A DNA stretch of 64,000 nt, from positions 29,753,582 through 29,817,581 of the forward strand of contig CM038704.1 of the NCBI GenBank assembly GCA_021613375.1, given 5' to 3'. The position numbers were made by a program, and so were the translations under genes. Under the pieces are notes generated by a model. The model was given only the letters and a program-made list of their open reading frames with translations. It was not told the DNA's origin and searched no databases. Below, piece after piece: positions 48,101-59,406 of this stretch. The DNA comes from Megaleporinus macrocephalus. Its lineage: Eukaryota; Chordata; Actinopteri; Characiformes; Anostomidae. Every line of letters starts with the position of its first letter. The first letter of the stretch is position 1.

Positions 48101-49854
48101 TCATTTTGCAGCCCTGTTTTTAAACCTGGCCTTCTCTGCCCCTTATGTTTTAGATGTTGTTTGAACATAATTCAGGTAAAAAAATGACAAATCACTGTTT
48201 TCTGTGTTTGTTTGCATTTCACACACACTTAGGAATTTGGTTGATATGTATCTCTTTTGAATAGTTTTTTCTATATCTTTTATTTTATTTTTGCTTTAAT
48301 TCTATTATTTCAAAGTGTTTCAGTCTTTGTCTGAACTGTTTAGTATCTTGTCATGCTGTACATGTGACACGCTTTACAAAATAGAAGTGCCTCTGCTTTT
48401 GATTCTGATTTTGAAGATGTGAAATAAAATGAAAGCCCAATGCAGAATCAGGATGGAATAATGGTGCCTTAAGGCCAGGTCCACAGCAGGCAGTACAGGG
48501 AGAACCCTTTCATATGTCATCATCCGTTATGTCCGTCAGGGCACGTCTGAAAACTGTGAGAAAGGCAGTGAAACTAACTGCACAGACAGACAGAAAAGTA
48601 GACAGACAGGATTTCGGTTTAACAGGGAAGCTGGCAGCTGTTCAACTGAGCCACATCGCCAAATACCTGAGCCACAAAGCTACCTTTAATTTGGAATCAA
48701 GGCGTGATTAATGCGTTTTATTTCCAAAAGTGCTAGGAGAAGATAGGAGCCGCTTCACCTTTAAGGAGGCACTTGAGAGACAGAAGGGGAGGGAGAGGGT
48801 TTGAGTTGATGGCAGTGGATTAAGGCACGGGGAGACAACCCTAAAGAAGGAAAGTTGGAGATTTATGGCTTGAATGGGAAGAAATGAGCCTGGATGCCAA
48901 CCTAGTCTTCAAAAAGAGAGAGCGGCCGGGATGAGGTAGACGTGCTAGCTGTGTTAGTGAACAGTGAACCACGTCCCTTGTGCACTATTAGCCTAGATTT
49001 TCGTTTGATGAAACTTCCAAAGGAAATTTGTGCATCGGGTACGATTCAAACGTCTTCTCAGGAAAAAAAAATACGGCACCCAAACAAAAAACGGCCTAGA
49101 ATAAAAGAGTTTGAGTTTCAGAACGTACTGTTTATTGCACAGTCACTGCAGTCCATTCATCATCAGGACACTGGTTAGTTCTCAATAATGACAGATTTAC
49201 TCACCTATGCTAATGTAAACCATCCAGCCAGAAAGACCAGATATGGGCGGAAATATTGGAACCAATGAGGCTTTAACTTAACCTCACATTTAAAACTACC
49301 CTGTTCAACAATTAACAATAGTTTTTGTGAATCAACCCTTAGCAGTAACACAAATTACAAAAGTTGACCTGAGGGGAAGAATACATTGCAAGAAAAATAT
49401 AGAATATGGGCTCCCAAAATGAGTACAGCCTAGCTGGGTAATTGTTAAATTTAGTTTCTCCTTTTAATTAAAATGTATTTGATCAAGAAATGTTTCATGT
49501 CTAAAGTTAACTTTTTTCATTTTGCATTTGAGAGCTATGTATACAAGGCTTATGTGGCTCACAAGTTTATGTTGGTTACACATATTACGGATTTGAGAAT
49601 TGGCAATGATAGGCCCCTGATAAACACTGACAGCCGTATAAACACTGTTATGGTGATAGCATTGGCATTACATGGTGTTGTCAATCCTATGTTGTGTTTT
49701 GAACACATGCAAATGATACTTAAAATATTGTCTCTGTTAAAGTTTAGGTGTAAATGCAAATAAAAGAAATCCTTATGAACATGAAAGTGTACAAGATGTG
49801 CAGTCGTACAAGGCCTTTGTTGTTGTATTCTCAGTTTAATATGCCCAGATTTTT
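48101..49854. other. non-coding DNA with a retroelement tail
   Basis: At 48260-48420, the stretch ending in TTTTGATTCTGATTTTG resembles the 3' end of a fish LINE with a GATTCT-type tail. The block 48480-49180 is less AT-rich and repeat-poor. The remainder is AT-rich and nothing is recognised. Frames such as 49473-49763 (+) and 49559-49759 (-) are mutually antisense. Confidence 0.4.
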
Positions 49855-50960
49855 AAAGGATGTCAGGTCAGCCTAGCACCTGCACTCTCTGATTACGCAG
49901 CCATGCTTTTGAACCACATGCAGAATGTTGCTTGGTGTTAACACAACCATCGGTGACCCTGAAAAAGACGGCATCTAAAGGGTCACACATGTTGCTCCAA
50001 ATTTTGGTCAATCTTAATGATGCTTTTATAGATGCACAAGTTACCCAACAATACCATACCATAACAGAGGCTGGCTTTTTAACCTTACGCTGGTAACAAT
50101 CCTGGCAGTGCTTTTGTTTGAATAACAAAACGGTTATTACTTCAATGAACAACCTGAGGGGTTGACTCGACAGACCACTACACACATTTCCACTGCATCC
50201 ATTTCAGATTAGCATGGGCCCAGAGAAGTCATCATCATTTCTGGATGTTGATGACATATGACATGCACTGTGCATAGTACAATGTTAACTTGCATTTGTG
50301 GATGCAGGGATGAACGGTATTTACTCACCCTGGTTAACCAGTCAAACCCCTACTATAAAATACAGGAGACTTTTGGTTTTAATGCAGGGCCATCTGAGGA
50401 TTAAAGCTCATTTAACCCAGAGATTTCTACAGCTAGCCTGAACCTTTTGATGATATGATGAATTGTAGAAGTTCTGAAATCCTTGCAATCCATGAGAGCA
50501 TTAGGCCTTATTTACCAGATCTTTTTCTTAAGTGTGTTCTTGAGAAAGGCCTTAAGAACAAGTCTAGATTTATGATGTGTTCTTAAACTGTAGACCTGTT
50601 TGCACCTCTGTGAGAGGGCGTAGATTTTCTTCTTACCCAAGAACATAAGAAAACTTAATAAAAAAGACACAAAAAAATAAAAAAAAAATAACAATGTTGT
50701 GGGTTTTTGGACTGTTGGATATGTCATTGATGCTTTAGACATCTTTACTCATTACTAATTAGGCCTAACCTGGATGCTCCTTGTATATATAAACAGGATT
50801 TCATCAGCTATTTAAGATGTTTCACAAGGTTTCTAATTTGGTTCTGCCCCAACATTTTTGAAACGCATTGCAGGCATCAATTTTGGAAAAGGGGTATTTT
50901 TCCAAAAAAGTTAATTAGGTAAAACATTAAACATTTCAAAACTCAGCTGTCAGTTAATGT
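49855..50960 (-). mobile_element. antisense Tc1-like transposon, longest lineage 2 copy
   Basis: The minus frame 49868-50185 reads YQRKVKKPASVMVWYCWVT followed by a degraded stretch to CVNTKQHSACGSKAWLRNQR. This is the central catalytic region of a Tc1-like transposase, with the QQDNAxPHSA motif degraded to a form lacking the key aspartate. To the right, 50190-50330 matches the preceding segment (CAGATTAGCATGGGCCCAG). 50430-50500 matches the N-terminal helix-turn-helix antisense (CCTTTTGATGATATGATGAA). 50845-50890 (CCAACATTTTTGAAACGCAT) matches the outer end. An A-rich insert lies at about 50640-50690. It is not functional. The left end (C-terminal part) is truncated near 49855. Confidence 0.75.
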
Positions 50961-51359
50961 TTTTGTCTGTAGTTTGTCCATAAAAATTGCCCAGATTCTC
51001 ATTAGTCACCATTTCATAAACATAAAGGAATGGCAGAACAGTACACATAGCCCTTCTCTACTCCCATAACTACATTATATACACATTAGTTTTAAACAAG
51101 CTATCAAACTATTTATAGAATTTACTAAATAATAAGCCAGAAATGTATTGACATGTGAACAAAAAAGCTGTAGCAATTATGCATATAAGTTTTGGGGAAA
51201 AAAATAAAACAGCTGTATATAATAGAAAACACAGTGTATTTATTCATTAAAGATGGTATTAAGCTTAATACAGCCCTGATGTTTCTTGAAAAATAATGTT
51301 CACTCGCAGCAACTTAAAATGTGGTCTATAATACATTTTGGACAGAAATTTTCAATGTT
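50961..51359. other. AT-rich non-coding DNA
   Basis: No gene or element recognised. Confidence 0.5.
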
Positions 51360-51640
51360 GTGACAAAACTTCATATCTCTTTAAAGATGTGTTTAATAAA
51401 TTTAATGTGCCTTAAAATATTGCTGCTGTCCAAAGAAAAACATTCCTGTCAATTTCTATGTTTCTGCATCATTTGAACACGGCGGCTGTCATAATGTCAT
51501 GATGAATAGACCAATAGAAAAGCTCCAAAATATTTTTTTTGGTTCCACTGACATTAAAGGTAAAGACAGTTTTTGTCCTCGCTTAAAAAGCTGCCTTTTT
51601 GGAAATACTTGTTTCTCTTTGGACAGTTATCTCATTTCAA
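51360..51640. repeat. interspersed repeat, ACCAATAGAAAAGCTCC type
   Basis: Contains TTTGAACACGGCGGCTGTC and AGACCAATAGAAAAGCTCC, shared with slight changes by 55011-55145 and more weakly by 35665-35830. Class unknown. Confidence 0.55.
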
Positions 51641-52216
51641 GCCATTTTGGATATTAAATGTGCCTAATTATGAAAAGTTAAACGCTAACACAATATAAAT
51701 GTTTAGTTTTCCTGTTTGTAAAAAAAAAAAGAAATGGGGAAAAAGGATTTAGAAGTTTTTAATATGACAGAGATGATATATGAGACATCTACTCCACTCT
51801 GCATACATTATCAGGCATTCTTAGGTCACTTCATATTTAGAATAGAAGTGAGCTGCAACAGCACCACCTATCACAAATCTTAAAGTCTGTTGTTGGCCCC
51901 TGCTGGTTAGGGCATAAGGCAATGACAGCCAAGGAGAGGCTCTCAAACCCCTCCCACTGCTTTTGCCTTTGCCTTCGCTAGACTCCAATCAATGGGAGCA
52001 GAGGCCATTCCACCAGCCCCTGCCCTGCTTTCTATTCTAATTACACCCCTCTGGATTCAGTGAGCAGCAGCAAGCCCAGTACTATTTGTGGTAATTAGTC
52101 CACAATGTGTGCTGTCAACATGCAAAACCTCACCCCCTCCACAGATCCCCTCCCACCCCTAACACAACAACAAGCACCTTGCTCCGGCCACTGGAATGCA
52201 ATGCATTGGCGCTTTT
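51641..52216. other. non-coding DNA
   Basis: Up to 51880 AT-rich. From 51880 to 52200 more GC-balanced, with TCTAATTACACC and GTGGTAATTAGTCC words, possibly part of the regulatory-looking block that resumes after the CT repeat. Confidence 0.4.
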
Positions 52217-52321
<105 letters not shown>

Positions 52322-52369
52322 TGGCTACTCATGTCAAATCTAGGTCCCTCCGAACAAAATCTTAATAAT

Positions 52370-53010
52370 TAACTGGCAAATTTTAACATGATTGCTTGTG
52401 ACACACCTACTCTGGTAATTATTGCTTTGAGGCCATTTGCTAATGAAATTAATGCATTCGTTGCCCTAACAAATTAGCATAACTCATGCAAATGGATCAC
52501 GTTTTAAACCCACTTGCTCAGACCGGGGCAGGGGAAAAAAAGAAAAAGGCAAGGGGAAAAAAAACAAGAAGAAAAAAAAGCAGTATCAACAAAATGAAGT
52601 GAAATTAAATGGCAAATGCTTTGAGAAATTGCATTAGCAAAATTGCATTTATTATTAATTTTTTAGTATTATTATTATTCTCCCCCCCCCCCCCCCCGAA
52701 GCCATAATGGCTAAAGGCTCTTAATTTTAACCACCGGTGAGCGGAGTAATGTATTGCTTTACAGCTTAGGACTGCATGATTATCATTATCATCATAGCAG
52801 TCATTGCTGATCTACAAGCGCATCATTCTGAGAGCAAATATTAAATGGGCACCATAATGCAGACATTAAAAGGTTATTACGCTGATGCATTAGCTGATCC
52901 GAGTGCAGAGGCTGCTGAAACATCATCAGCGGGATGAGGACCCAGCTGCTCTACTGTACATCAGCCCCCAATCAGATGACTTTCACACACTGACTGTCCT
53001 GCTTAATATT
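52370..53010. promoter_or_regulatory. candidate conserved non-coding element, strongest texture
   Basis: Dense homeodomain-type cores (TAATAATTAACTGG, GGTAATTATTGC, GCTAATGAAATTAATGC, ACAAATTAGCATAAC) are followed by the octamer ATGCAAAT at 52486-52493 within CTCATGCAAATGGA. The second half (52790-52960) keeps GCATTAGCTGATCC and related words. Interrupted only by an A-rich stretch (52535-52580) and a C16 run at 52682-52697. No coding frame. By motif density this is the best enhancer candidate in the window, but conservation is unproven. Confidence 0.35.
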
Positions 53011-53124
53011 TGATGCTTTCGGTCCAAGCTGGACAAAAACAGGAGACGTGTGTGGGCGAAGTGTGAATGTGTGTCTGTCCTTGTGTGTAAAGAATCTGTG
53101 ACGCAGCAGCTCGCCGTTTATATA
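53011..53124. other. non-coding DNA
   Basis: Short segment with TGTGTGT-type words; nothing recognised. Confidence 0.4.
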
Positions 53125-53363
53125 CTTAATGGCCACTTAATGAGCTCCTTATAGGTTCACTATATAGGTGTACAGTTACAAGCTGTACAACCTCTGTTGT
53201 CATGTGTGGTTTCTCAGCTGTCCTCTAGCCCATTTGACATTGGCCAGTTTCTAACCACAGGATTGCTGCTGACCAGATATTACTTGGATTGTGGACCATT
53301 TTCAGCACAGCAGTAGGCCTGTGCCCAGTGACAGCACTGACCACAGTAACAATCCCCAGTGTT

Positions 53364-53366
<3 letters not shown>
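53125..53366. mobile_element. foldback element fragment
   Basis: TTAATGGCCACTTAATGAGC, AGGTGTACAGTTACAAGCTG, GATTGTGGACCATTTTCAGC and AGTGACAGCACTGACC words follow the order of the left arm of the foldback family. It stops at a poly(A)/TA tract and the right arm is missing. Confidence 0.6.

Positions 53367-53428
<62 letters not shown>
53367..53428. repeat. A31 followed by (TA)n
   Basis: Thirty-one consecutive A residues run directly into about 15 TA units. The frame 53289-53627 crossing it (poly-lysine then isoleucine/tyrosine) is an artefact. Confidence 0.97.
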
Positions 53429-53431
<3 letters not shown>

Positions 53432-54117
53432 TTTAAATATGTTGCTTGATGTGATATCCTATGTTAATACCACATTTGTTGCACAAGATTATTATAGAAA
53501 TGCAGCTGAGCTGTACTGGTTGAAAGCACTTGTTGCTACAGGTGGATATAATGTTTGTACAGAAAAAGTACATTTATGCCTGAATTCTTCTATGTCAGGC
53601 AAAATAGATCTATTCAAATTTCTTTAGACAAAATTGTCTTAGAGTAGATGGCCTCAGATGGTAAAGTTAGCATTACATTCACAATGCCATAATTTATAAC
53701 TAATTTATTAAATTTTTATAACCGAATTAAAGATGACAATATGATACAGCCAAACTTTTTAACTGAACTGCATGTTTCTCATGTACATTCATTTGACAAG
53801 ACATAAACACCATCACTGTGTTCGCTCCTATGTCTGCTTCAGTCAGTGTCGACTCCACCTAATAAGCAACATAAGCAGCTGCTTATGGCCACCAGGGCCA
53901 AATACTAACAATGTATGCATTATTACTATACCATTATGTTATCTAAAATGCTGGAGTGAAGGAAAGATCAATTATGTGTCAGAAAAGAACATATACATCT
54001 GGAGCCAAAAACAAGAAAAAAAATAGAATTAGGAACTTACCATATACAAAATTGTTAATATTATTATTAGCAACAGTTTACCTGAATAAAAGGACCCTGA
54101 AACCAGAACATACAGCA
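53429..54117. other. AT-rich non-coding DNA
   Basis: No gene or element recognised. Confidence 0.5.
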
Positions 54118-54772
54118 GAGGCGTAGCTAGGATTAGTTCAGGGATGCTTAAGCACCCCTAAATTGAGTCCCAGTAAAAAAGTAAAAAAACGTTTTTTTTC
54201 TTTCAACGTTAATTTGTTTCTGACAAGCTGGAAATGTTAAAACCATAGAGAGCATATGGTTAAACCAATTCTTTTAAGAACAAAAACACAGCAGCCCCTT
54301 GTCTTGCAAAATGGTATGATCCATCTTCTCTTTCAGTGCAGCATCGCGCACACATGGTGTCAGTGCTTTATTTGACTGGTGTCCTGTGTCTAGTAAGTTT
54401 TGCAATAGAGTATTTTTGTACTTAATCACTCAGAAGCAACACATTGGGTGTATTCGAAATCACCTACTAGTCAGTAGGTACTAGATTAGAGCCTATATGT
54501 ACTGCTCGAGTGGCAGACTAGTAGGAAATTTCAGTTGGTGAGTTTTAGAAGCCACAAAAGCTTGGACGTATTTCGTACGCCATATTGTCAGCGTCCTGTG
54601 ACGCAAGACGTCAGACCACCACCATAAAAGTCCCGCTATTCATTTAAAAGCTCAGTTTACTGACAGATTTAGATACTGTTTGTGACACTGATCTGCGTTT
54701 TTGTCTGAATATGTACTCAGACTGTGTCGAGCTGTAGCTCAGAGAAGGCAAATAGGTGATTTCGGATGCACC
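54118..54772. repeat. upstream unit of a diverged direct duplication
   Basis: Matches 55386-55885 in order through TGAGTCC, TTAATTTGT then CTGACAAGCTG, ATGGTATGATCCA, TCAGACCACCACCATAAAA, CCCGCTATTCATTTAAAAGC and GAGCTGTAGCTCAGAGAAGG. The offset falls from about 1250 to 1131 along the unit, so the copies differ by indels. Both contain the miniature element described next. Confidence 0.65.
54447..54772. mobile_element. miniature inverted-repeat element
   Basis: The terminal inverted repeats GGTGTATTCGAAATCACCTA and GGTGCATCCGAAATCACCTA (reverse complement of the right end) match at all but two positions. The flanks CATTG (54442-54446) and TATTG (54773-54777) may be a decayed target duplication. 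Ends of this kind are common on fish miniature elements. The superfamily is not certain (hAT would have 8 bp, Harbinger 3 bp). It is non-coding and 326 bp long. Confidence 0.6.
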
Positions 54773-55010
54773 TATTGTCATCCGTATCAGCCTAGTTCTA
54801 ACCCTAACTTATATTTCTGATATAAGAGTCCCACCTGGGGTGTGGAGCAAGCAGAGCTATGCAGCTGGAACAATAACATTAAAATGTCTAGTAACTTTAA
54901 TACAATCGACATAAACCCTGAATCTAAGGTATCAATTAATAAATATGTTGTAAACTGAGATACAGTAGTGTTTCTGATGATTCTTGGGTTTATATAAACG
55001 TGTATGTCAG
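54773..55010. other. AT-rich non-coding DNA
   Basis: Between the two duplicated units; nothing recognised. Confidence 0.4.
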
Positions 55011-55145
55011 TTGAACACGACAGCTGATCTCTACACCCTGTAAAACGTTTATGATGGACCAATAGAAATGCTCCAAAATCACTCTTCATATTAATGTACA
55101 TTGGAAGCTAAGAATGTTTTTGGTCTCAATAAAGTTAATGTAGAT
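55011..55145. repeat. interspersed repeat, ACCAATAGAAATGCTCC type
   Basis: Shares TTGAACACGACAGCTGATC and GACCAATAGAAATGCTCC with 51472-51640 and, in part, with 35665-35830. Confidence 0.6.
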
Positions 55146-55385
55146 ATTTGGTCTCTTAAATATGTGACTCCAGTGACACACAAGCTTTAGAACAAAACCA
55201 CAGGACACTCTTTTACACATGGCGGCAGAGCTGCCAGAATCCACGCTGCCAGACAGAACCAACAGAACAAGGGGCACCCCGATGGGGTCAGCCACCTACC
55301 AAGTGAACATACATATGTCAGTAATAATAATTAAGCAATAAAATGATTTAGCCAAATAATCTACGTCCCTTCCTTTTAGTTTACA
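55146..55385. other. non-coding DNA
   Basis: No recognised feature. The minus frame 55086-55295 has no domain. Confidence 0.4.
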
Positions 55386-56175
55386 TGAAGGGGCTAGTTA
55401 GCCCTAGTTAAACTGAGTCCAAGCACCCTTTAAGATTATAGTAAAAAAACAATTTTTTAAAACACTAATTTGTCTCTGACAAGCTGTAAATATAAAAAAA
55501 AGTATATGGTTAAACCAAGTAACATTAAAAAGCATCCCCCGCCGCCTTAAAAATGGTATGATCCAGCTTCTCTTTTTGCATCGCACGCACACATGATGGA
55601 TGTGTCCAGAATTGCATACTTGAAAAGTACGTAGTCAGTTGGAACTAGTGCGCACTGCCTGTCCGTTAAAGCAGTGCACTCTTTCGGTGTACACGCAACA
55701 TCGGGCGCACTATGTCCGCCATCTCACCAAGGTCCTGTGGCATCAGACCACCACCATAAAATCCCGCTATTCATTTAAAAGCCCCGTTTACTGATGGATT
55801 TAGATACTTTTTGTGACACTGTTCTGCGTGTTTGTTTGAATAGGTACTCACACGGTGTCTAGCTGTAGCTCAGAGAAGGAGGAATTACGTCATTGTTTAC
55901 CTTAGAAGTAGTGCTAACTTCTGTAACAGCAGTTCACTAACCGTAGCTACGTATACACAGCTGACGTACTACTTTTCACTGGTTTATGCCTCCACTTTGA
56001 ATTCATCCGCGGCTCAGATGGAATCATGGGATACTGCCAGTGCAGTACGTCATCCGGAGACTTTTCGCGTACTGCTCACGAATACTCTGTATTCAGACAT
56101 CCTAGTCACTCTCACGTACTGCTTTTGCGTACTGTTCAGTATGGAAGTACGAGATTTCAGACGCAGCTGGTGAAA
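55386..56175. repeat. downstream unit of the duplication with miniature element
   Basis: The first 500 bases match 54118-54760. The unit also has imperfect terminal inverted repeats: ATGTGTCCAGAATTGCATAC near 55598 against CTGCGTCTGAAATCTCGTAC (reverse complement, near 56170). These enclose about 570 bp with several GTACTGC/GCAGTAC-type words near 56030-56140. This copy keeps sequence after 55885 that the upstream unit lacks. Confidence 0.6.
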
Positions 56176-57844
56176 GGAGGACAGAAACATTTGTCTTCAG
56201 ACCTGAAGCAGGGATGGAGCTTTATTTTCTCTCTTAGATGAAAGTTTTAAAGTGATGTTATGTAATGGTTTTAGAAAGGCATCTCTGTCACTGTCACTCG
56301 TGGCCTGGAACAGCTGCTACAGAGTTGTATAACTTTGACATCGTGGGTACGCCGAGATCTGTAAAACGCTCTACGGCACAGCGTCACACCCAGATAACTA
56401 TGGGTCTTTAGTTATCTATAAGAAGAAGCTAGCTCAGTATTTCCAGCATGGACATCACAGTCGAGGCTGTGAAGAGGGCATAGAAGACATTGTCAGAGGA
56501 AGCAAGAAAGTGAACAATAAAACAAGGAAAATCCAGCAGAGAGTACAATGGTATTCATGAAATGTTGTTTTGTAGGATGTCTCCTTATCTGTGTTATCTC
56601 TGTCTCAAAAGGAGTTTAACAGCTTTTCTGAATACCAAAACTTATCTAACCTCAGTCCTGTTTCAGACTAGCATGAAAAGAAATAACTTCATCTAATGCC
56701 TAAAAAAACTGGTCAATATTTGTCAATCTCACGCCAGAAAGGCCTTGAAAGTTTGCAACCTCCTCTAATAAAATCCTGTAACATTACTCAGCCTTATAAG
56801 TTGACATGATTCTTTGACTTCCGATGTTGCAGGCACACTTGTAAGGTTGTGGGCCTTTACTCTCTTTATTCCTCCTTAATCTGCAATCTCTACACAACAA
56901 AATAGGAGACCTGCTTCTGCTCAACCACTTAACAAGGTCTTTTCAGCTGCATCTGGCTGACCCTGGGTAGTGCTGCACATACCAGGTGTTGTGTCAAATT
57001 CCGACTCCCCAGCAGAATCTGACCCGTCTAGAAACACTACATATTACACATAAAAACAATCACAATCTTCAGTGTAATATTTAGCATCCATATGCCTGCA
57101 TGAGTGCATTCTGCATCTTGTCAACAAATGCAAGTGTACAGCTGTCCACAAGGGGGGTCACAGCACAATTTGTATTTACGACTGTGGTGTAAAAGTGAAA
57201 GACACTCTGCAACTGTAGGAGCACCCCAAGAGCAGAAATGCCTATTCCCACATAATCCGGGTTCATTACTGTTTATCTGATCTTTGGTGGTCTACCAATT
57301 TTTGGAGCTTCAGTTTTGGAAACATCTGTTTTTTCCACATGTCTCTCCCTTATGTAAGTACTGAATCTTACATTCAACGTGCTCAGAAATATCTCCTAAA
57401 AAATGATAATAAATAATAATTAATAAAAATTAAAGAGTGGTCCCTGACTTTTGTATAGTACCCTAGGATCATTGTCTCTCATCTAAACCCCTAACTGCAG
57501 TATTATTACAGTTGTAATGCTCAGCTACACTGTAAATGAGGGTCGCCCTCAGTGTACTCCCGAGTAAAAAAATAAAGGTTGATTGACATTATTTAGTTAT
57601 TAAAAATATGGTCATTCAGCAACAACTATTAAAACTAATTTATATGTTATGAAGTTATGAGAGTAAGAACGAATGGCCCAAACCCACCAATGGATTGTTA
57701 GAGTTTAAGGAAGATAAAAACAGGGATGTTATATATAATTAACTCGTTTTTGAAAGGCGTGCTGTGCATGAACACTAAAAACAGTAGGGTTTTAGGTGTG
57801 TGCCCAGGGAGCCCACCTAAATTGGGGCAGCGCTGTTTCTCTAA
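56176..57844. other. non-coding DNA
   Basis: No gene supported. It holds short AT-rich stretches near 57405-57430 and no recognised element. Confidence 0.45.
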
Positions 57845-57874
57845 GTGTGTGTGTGTGTGTGTGTACGTGTGTGT
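57845..57874. repeat. (GT)n microsatellite, imperfect
   Basis: GT run broken by ACGT. Frames across it are artefacts. Confidence 0.9.
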
Positions 57875-57949
57875 GAACGCAGCAGGGGGTGAAGTAGTGC
57901 GAGCTTGGTGTTGAGGGGGTTTAACAGGATTTTAAATGCTAGCAGAATG

Positions 57950-58255
57950 GCCTGACACAGGCAGGCAGTAGAGGCGGGCTGTGTTCACTCACGAGCGAGC
58001 GAACGAACGAGTGAGAGAGGTGGTGGGAAGAGTGCTGCTGCACTTCTCTCCAAATTGTTTTGCTCACTCAGTGTCCCCGGCCTCCCTCAGCTGCCCCGAG
58101 GCTCGCCACAGCAACAAAAGCTGAAAATGACTCCCATTTAAAGGGTATTGGGTTGCATTACCCTGGTCAGGTGGGACAGCCTGCAAGCCATTATGGAGGC
58201 TTGTGGAGGCCACTTGGTGCTGCGAGGCGCAAAATAAGACAAAAATGAAAAAAAG
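57950..58255. promoter_or_regulatory. candidate conserved non-coding element
   Basis: A repeat-free, GC-balanced block except for a GAGCGAGCGAACGAACGA tandem near 57993. Its second half (AAAGCTGAAAATGACTCCC, GGTATTGGGTTGCATTACCC, GCAAGCCATTATGGAGG) has the even, unique texture of a conserved non-coding element. No coding frame: frames on + (58060-58248) and - (58064-58372) are antisense to one another. Confidence 0.28.
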
Positions 58256-58759
58256 AAGATGGAGAAGGAGGGAAATGGGGAGAGAGAAAGAGAGAGAGAG
58301 AGTAGGAGAGTATCCTGAGATCAGTCCTGCTGGTTGTATTACTTCTTCATTGTTCTTGAAACATGAGTACATATATCCTAATATTTATATGCCTTCTTTT
58401 GTCAAGCAGAGTTTTACCTAAAACAAGGCTCCACATTGGTACAATCCATACACTCTCGTCTATAGTGGAGTTGTTACCATGTCACGGTTAGTCATAGGGC
58501 ATTCTTATGATCACCCTGTCATTGTTTAAACATATAGGTTAGAAAAAATTTACATCTATTCCCATTGACCAGTTGACGAACAGATATGGTCTTTTTAGTG
58601 GCGGTTGACTGGCAGTGCAGTCCTAAACAAACTGTTGCAAACTAATTGCTAGTTAGTAACATTACAAATGGCAGCTAACAAACAGGATCCTGAATGCAGC
58701 AGTGCAGCTTATATCCAATCTTCCTAGGTTCAGTCATGTCTGTCCACCACTGCGCCCCT
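58256..58759. other. non-coding DNA with a GA-rich stretch
   Basis: GA-rich purine tract at 58255-58308. The rest is AT-rich and unrecognised. Confidence 0.5.
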
Positions 58760-58890
58760 TCTCTGGATTAATGTAAATGCCTGCATCAGTTTTAAAACCC
58801 TAATGCTTACCTACAAAGCCAAAAGCCTTCAAGTTTTGGCACACAGGTGGTGGCATGAACCTGAGGTCCCATCCTGTTGTAAAGCTTTTA
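58760..58890 (+). mobile_element. short CR1/L2-type LINE 3' fragment
   Basis: TTTTAAAACCCTAATGCTTA and CCTACAAAGCCAAAAGCC followed by GGTGGCATGAACCTGAGG correspond to parts of the stub at 27265-27845 with the middle deleted. Coding potential is lost. Confidence 0.5.
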
Positions 58891-59406
58891 AACAAACTTA
58901 TTAAAATATCTGGTTCTGCATGTTTGGATTCTGTATTTTGTTTTTTTCTGGGTATCAGCTCTGATTCTTGTTTCTGGTAGTGTTTGAGCTCAAGGGGTAG
59001 TTTGGACTGTAGTCTATCTGAATAAAAAAACAAGCACTTTAGTGGGTCACTCTGTAGGTGTCCTGGATGCCTTAAATGCTGTAAATCCAAAATGGAAATT
59101 GTGGCATTATTAACTACAAAAAAGCAAAACAACAACGTCGAAAACAGCACATTCTTGGTGCAGGCATTCTGAACAAAGCAACATGTAAACTTTTTATGAG
59201 CCTTTTGGAGGAGTTAATAATCTTGTAAGCTTGCTAGTGAGGTAGGCATAGTTAGCTGCTTGGCTTAGAACTGCACACTGCCAGACGGTTGTTTTGGAGA
59301 AAGTGTATTTTATTCATACACTCACTTTGTTTTAATGTTTTTTGTATTGTCAGGTGCATTTTGTCCCTAATGTGACTAAGAACCTACTTTAACAAGAAAG
59401 GGCCAC
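58891..59406. other. non-coding DNA
   Basis: No gene supported. The minus frame 58800-59150 (116 codons) overlaps the LINE fragment antisense and has no domain of its own. Confidence 0.45.

Noticed and set aside
48822..48840. TTAAGGCACGGGGAG resembling a known microRNA seed
   Set aside because: No convincing hairpin partner visible in the flanks and the mature match is only partial.
49868..50185. 105-codon minus-strand frame as a host gene
   Set aside because: It matches a Tc1-like transposase core with lost catalytic residues; it is a transposon relic.
53289..53627. 112-codon frame
   Set aside because: It runs through A31 and TA repeats and starts in a foldback transposon arm.
58064..59150. 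Minus-strand frames of 102 and 116 codons
   Set aside because: The first is antisense to a + frame and crosses a GA-rich tract; the second overlaps a LINE fragment antisense. No domains or splice context.
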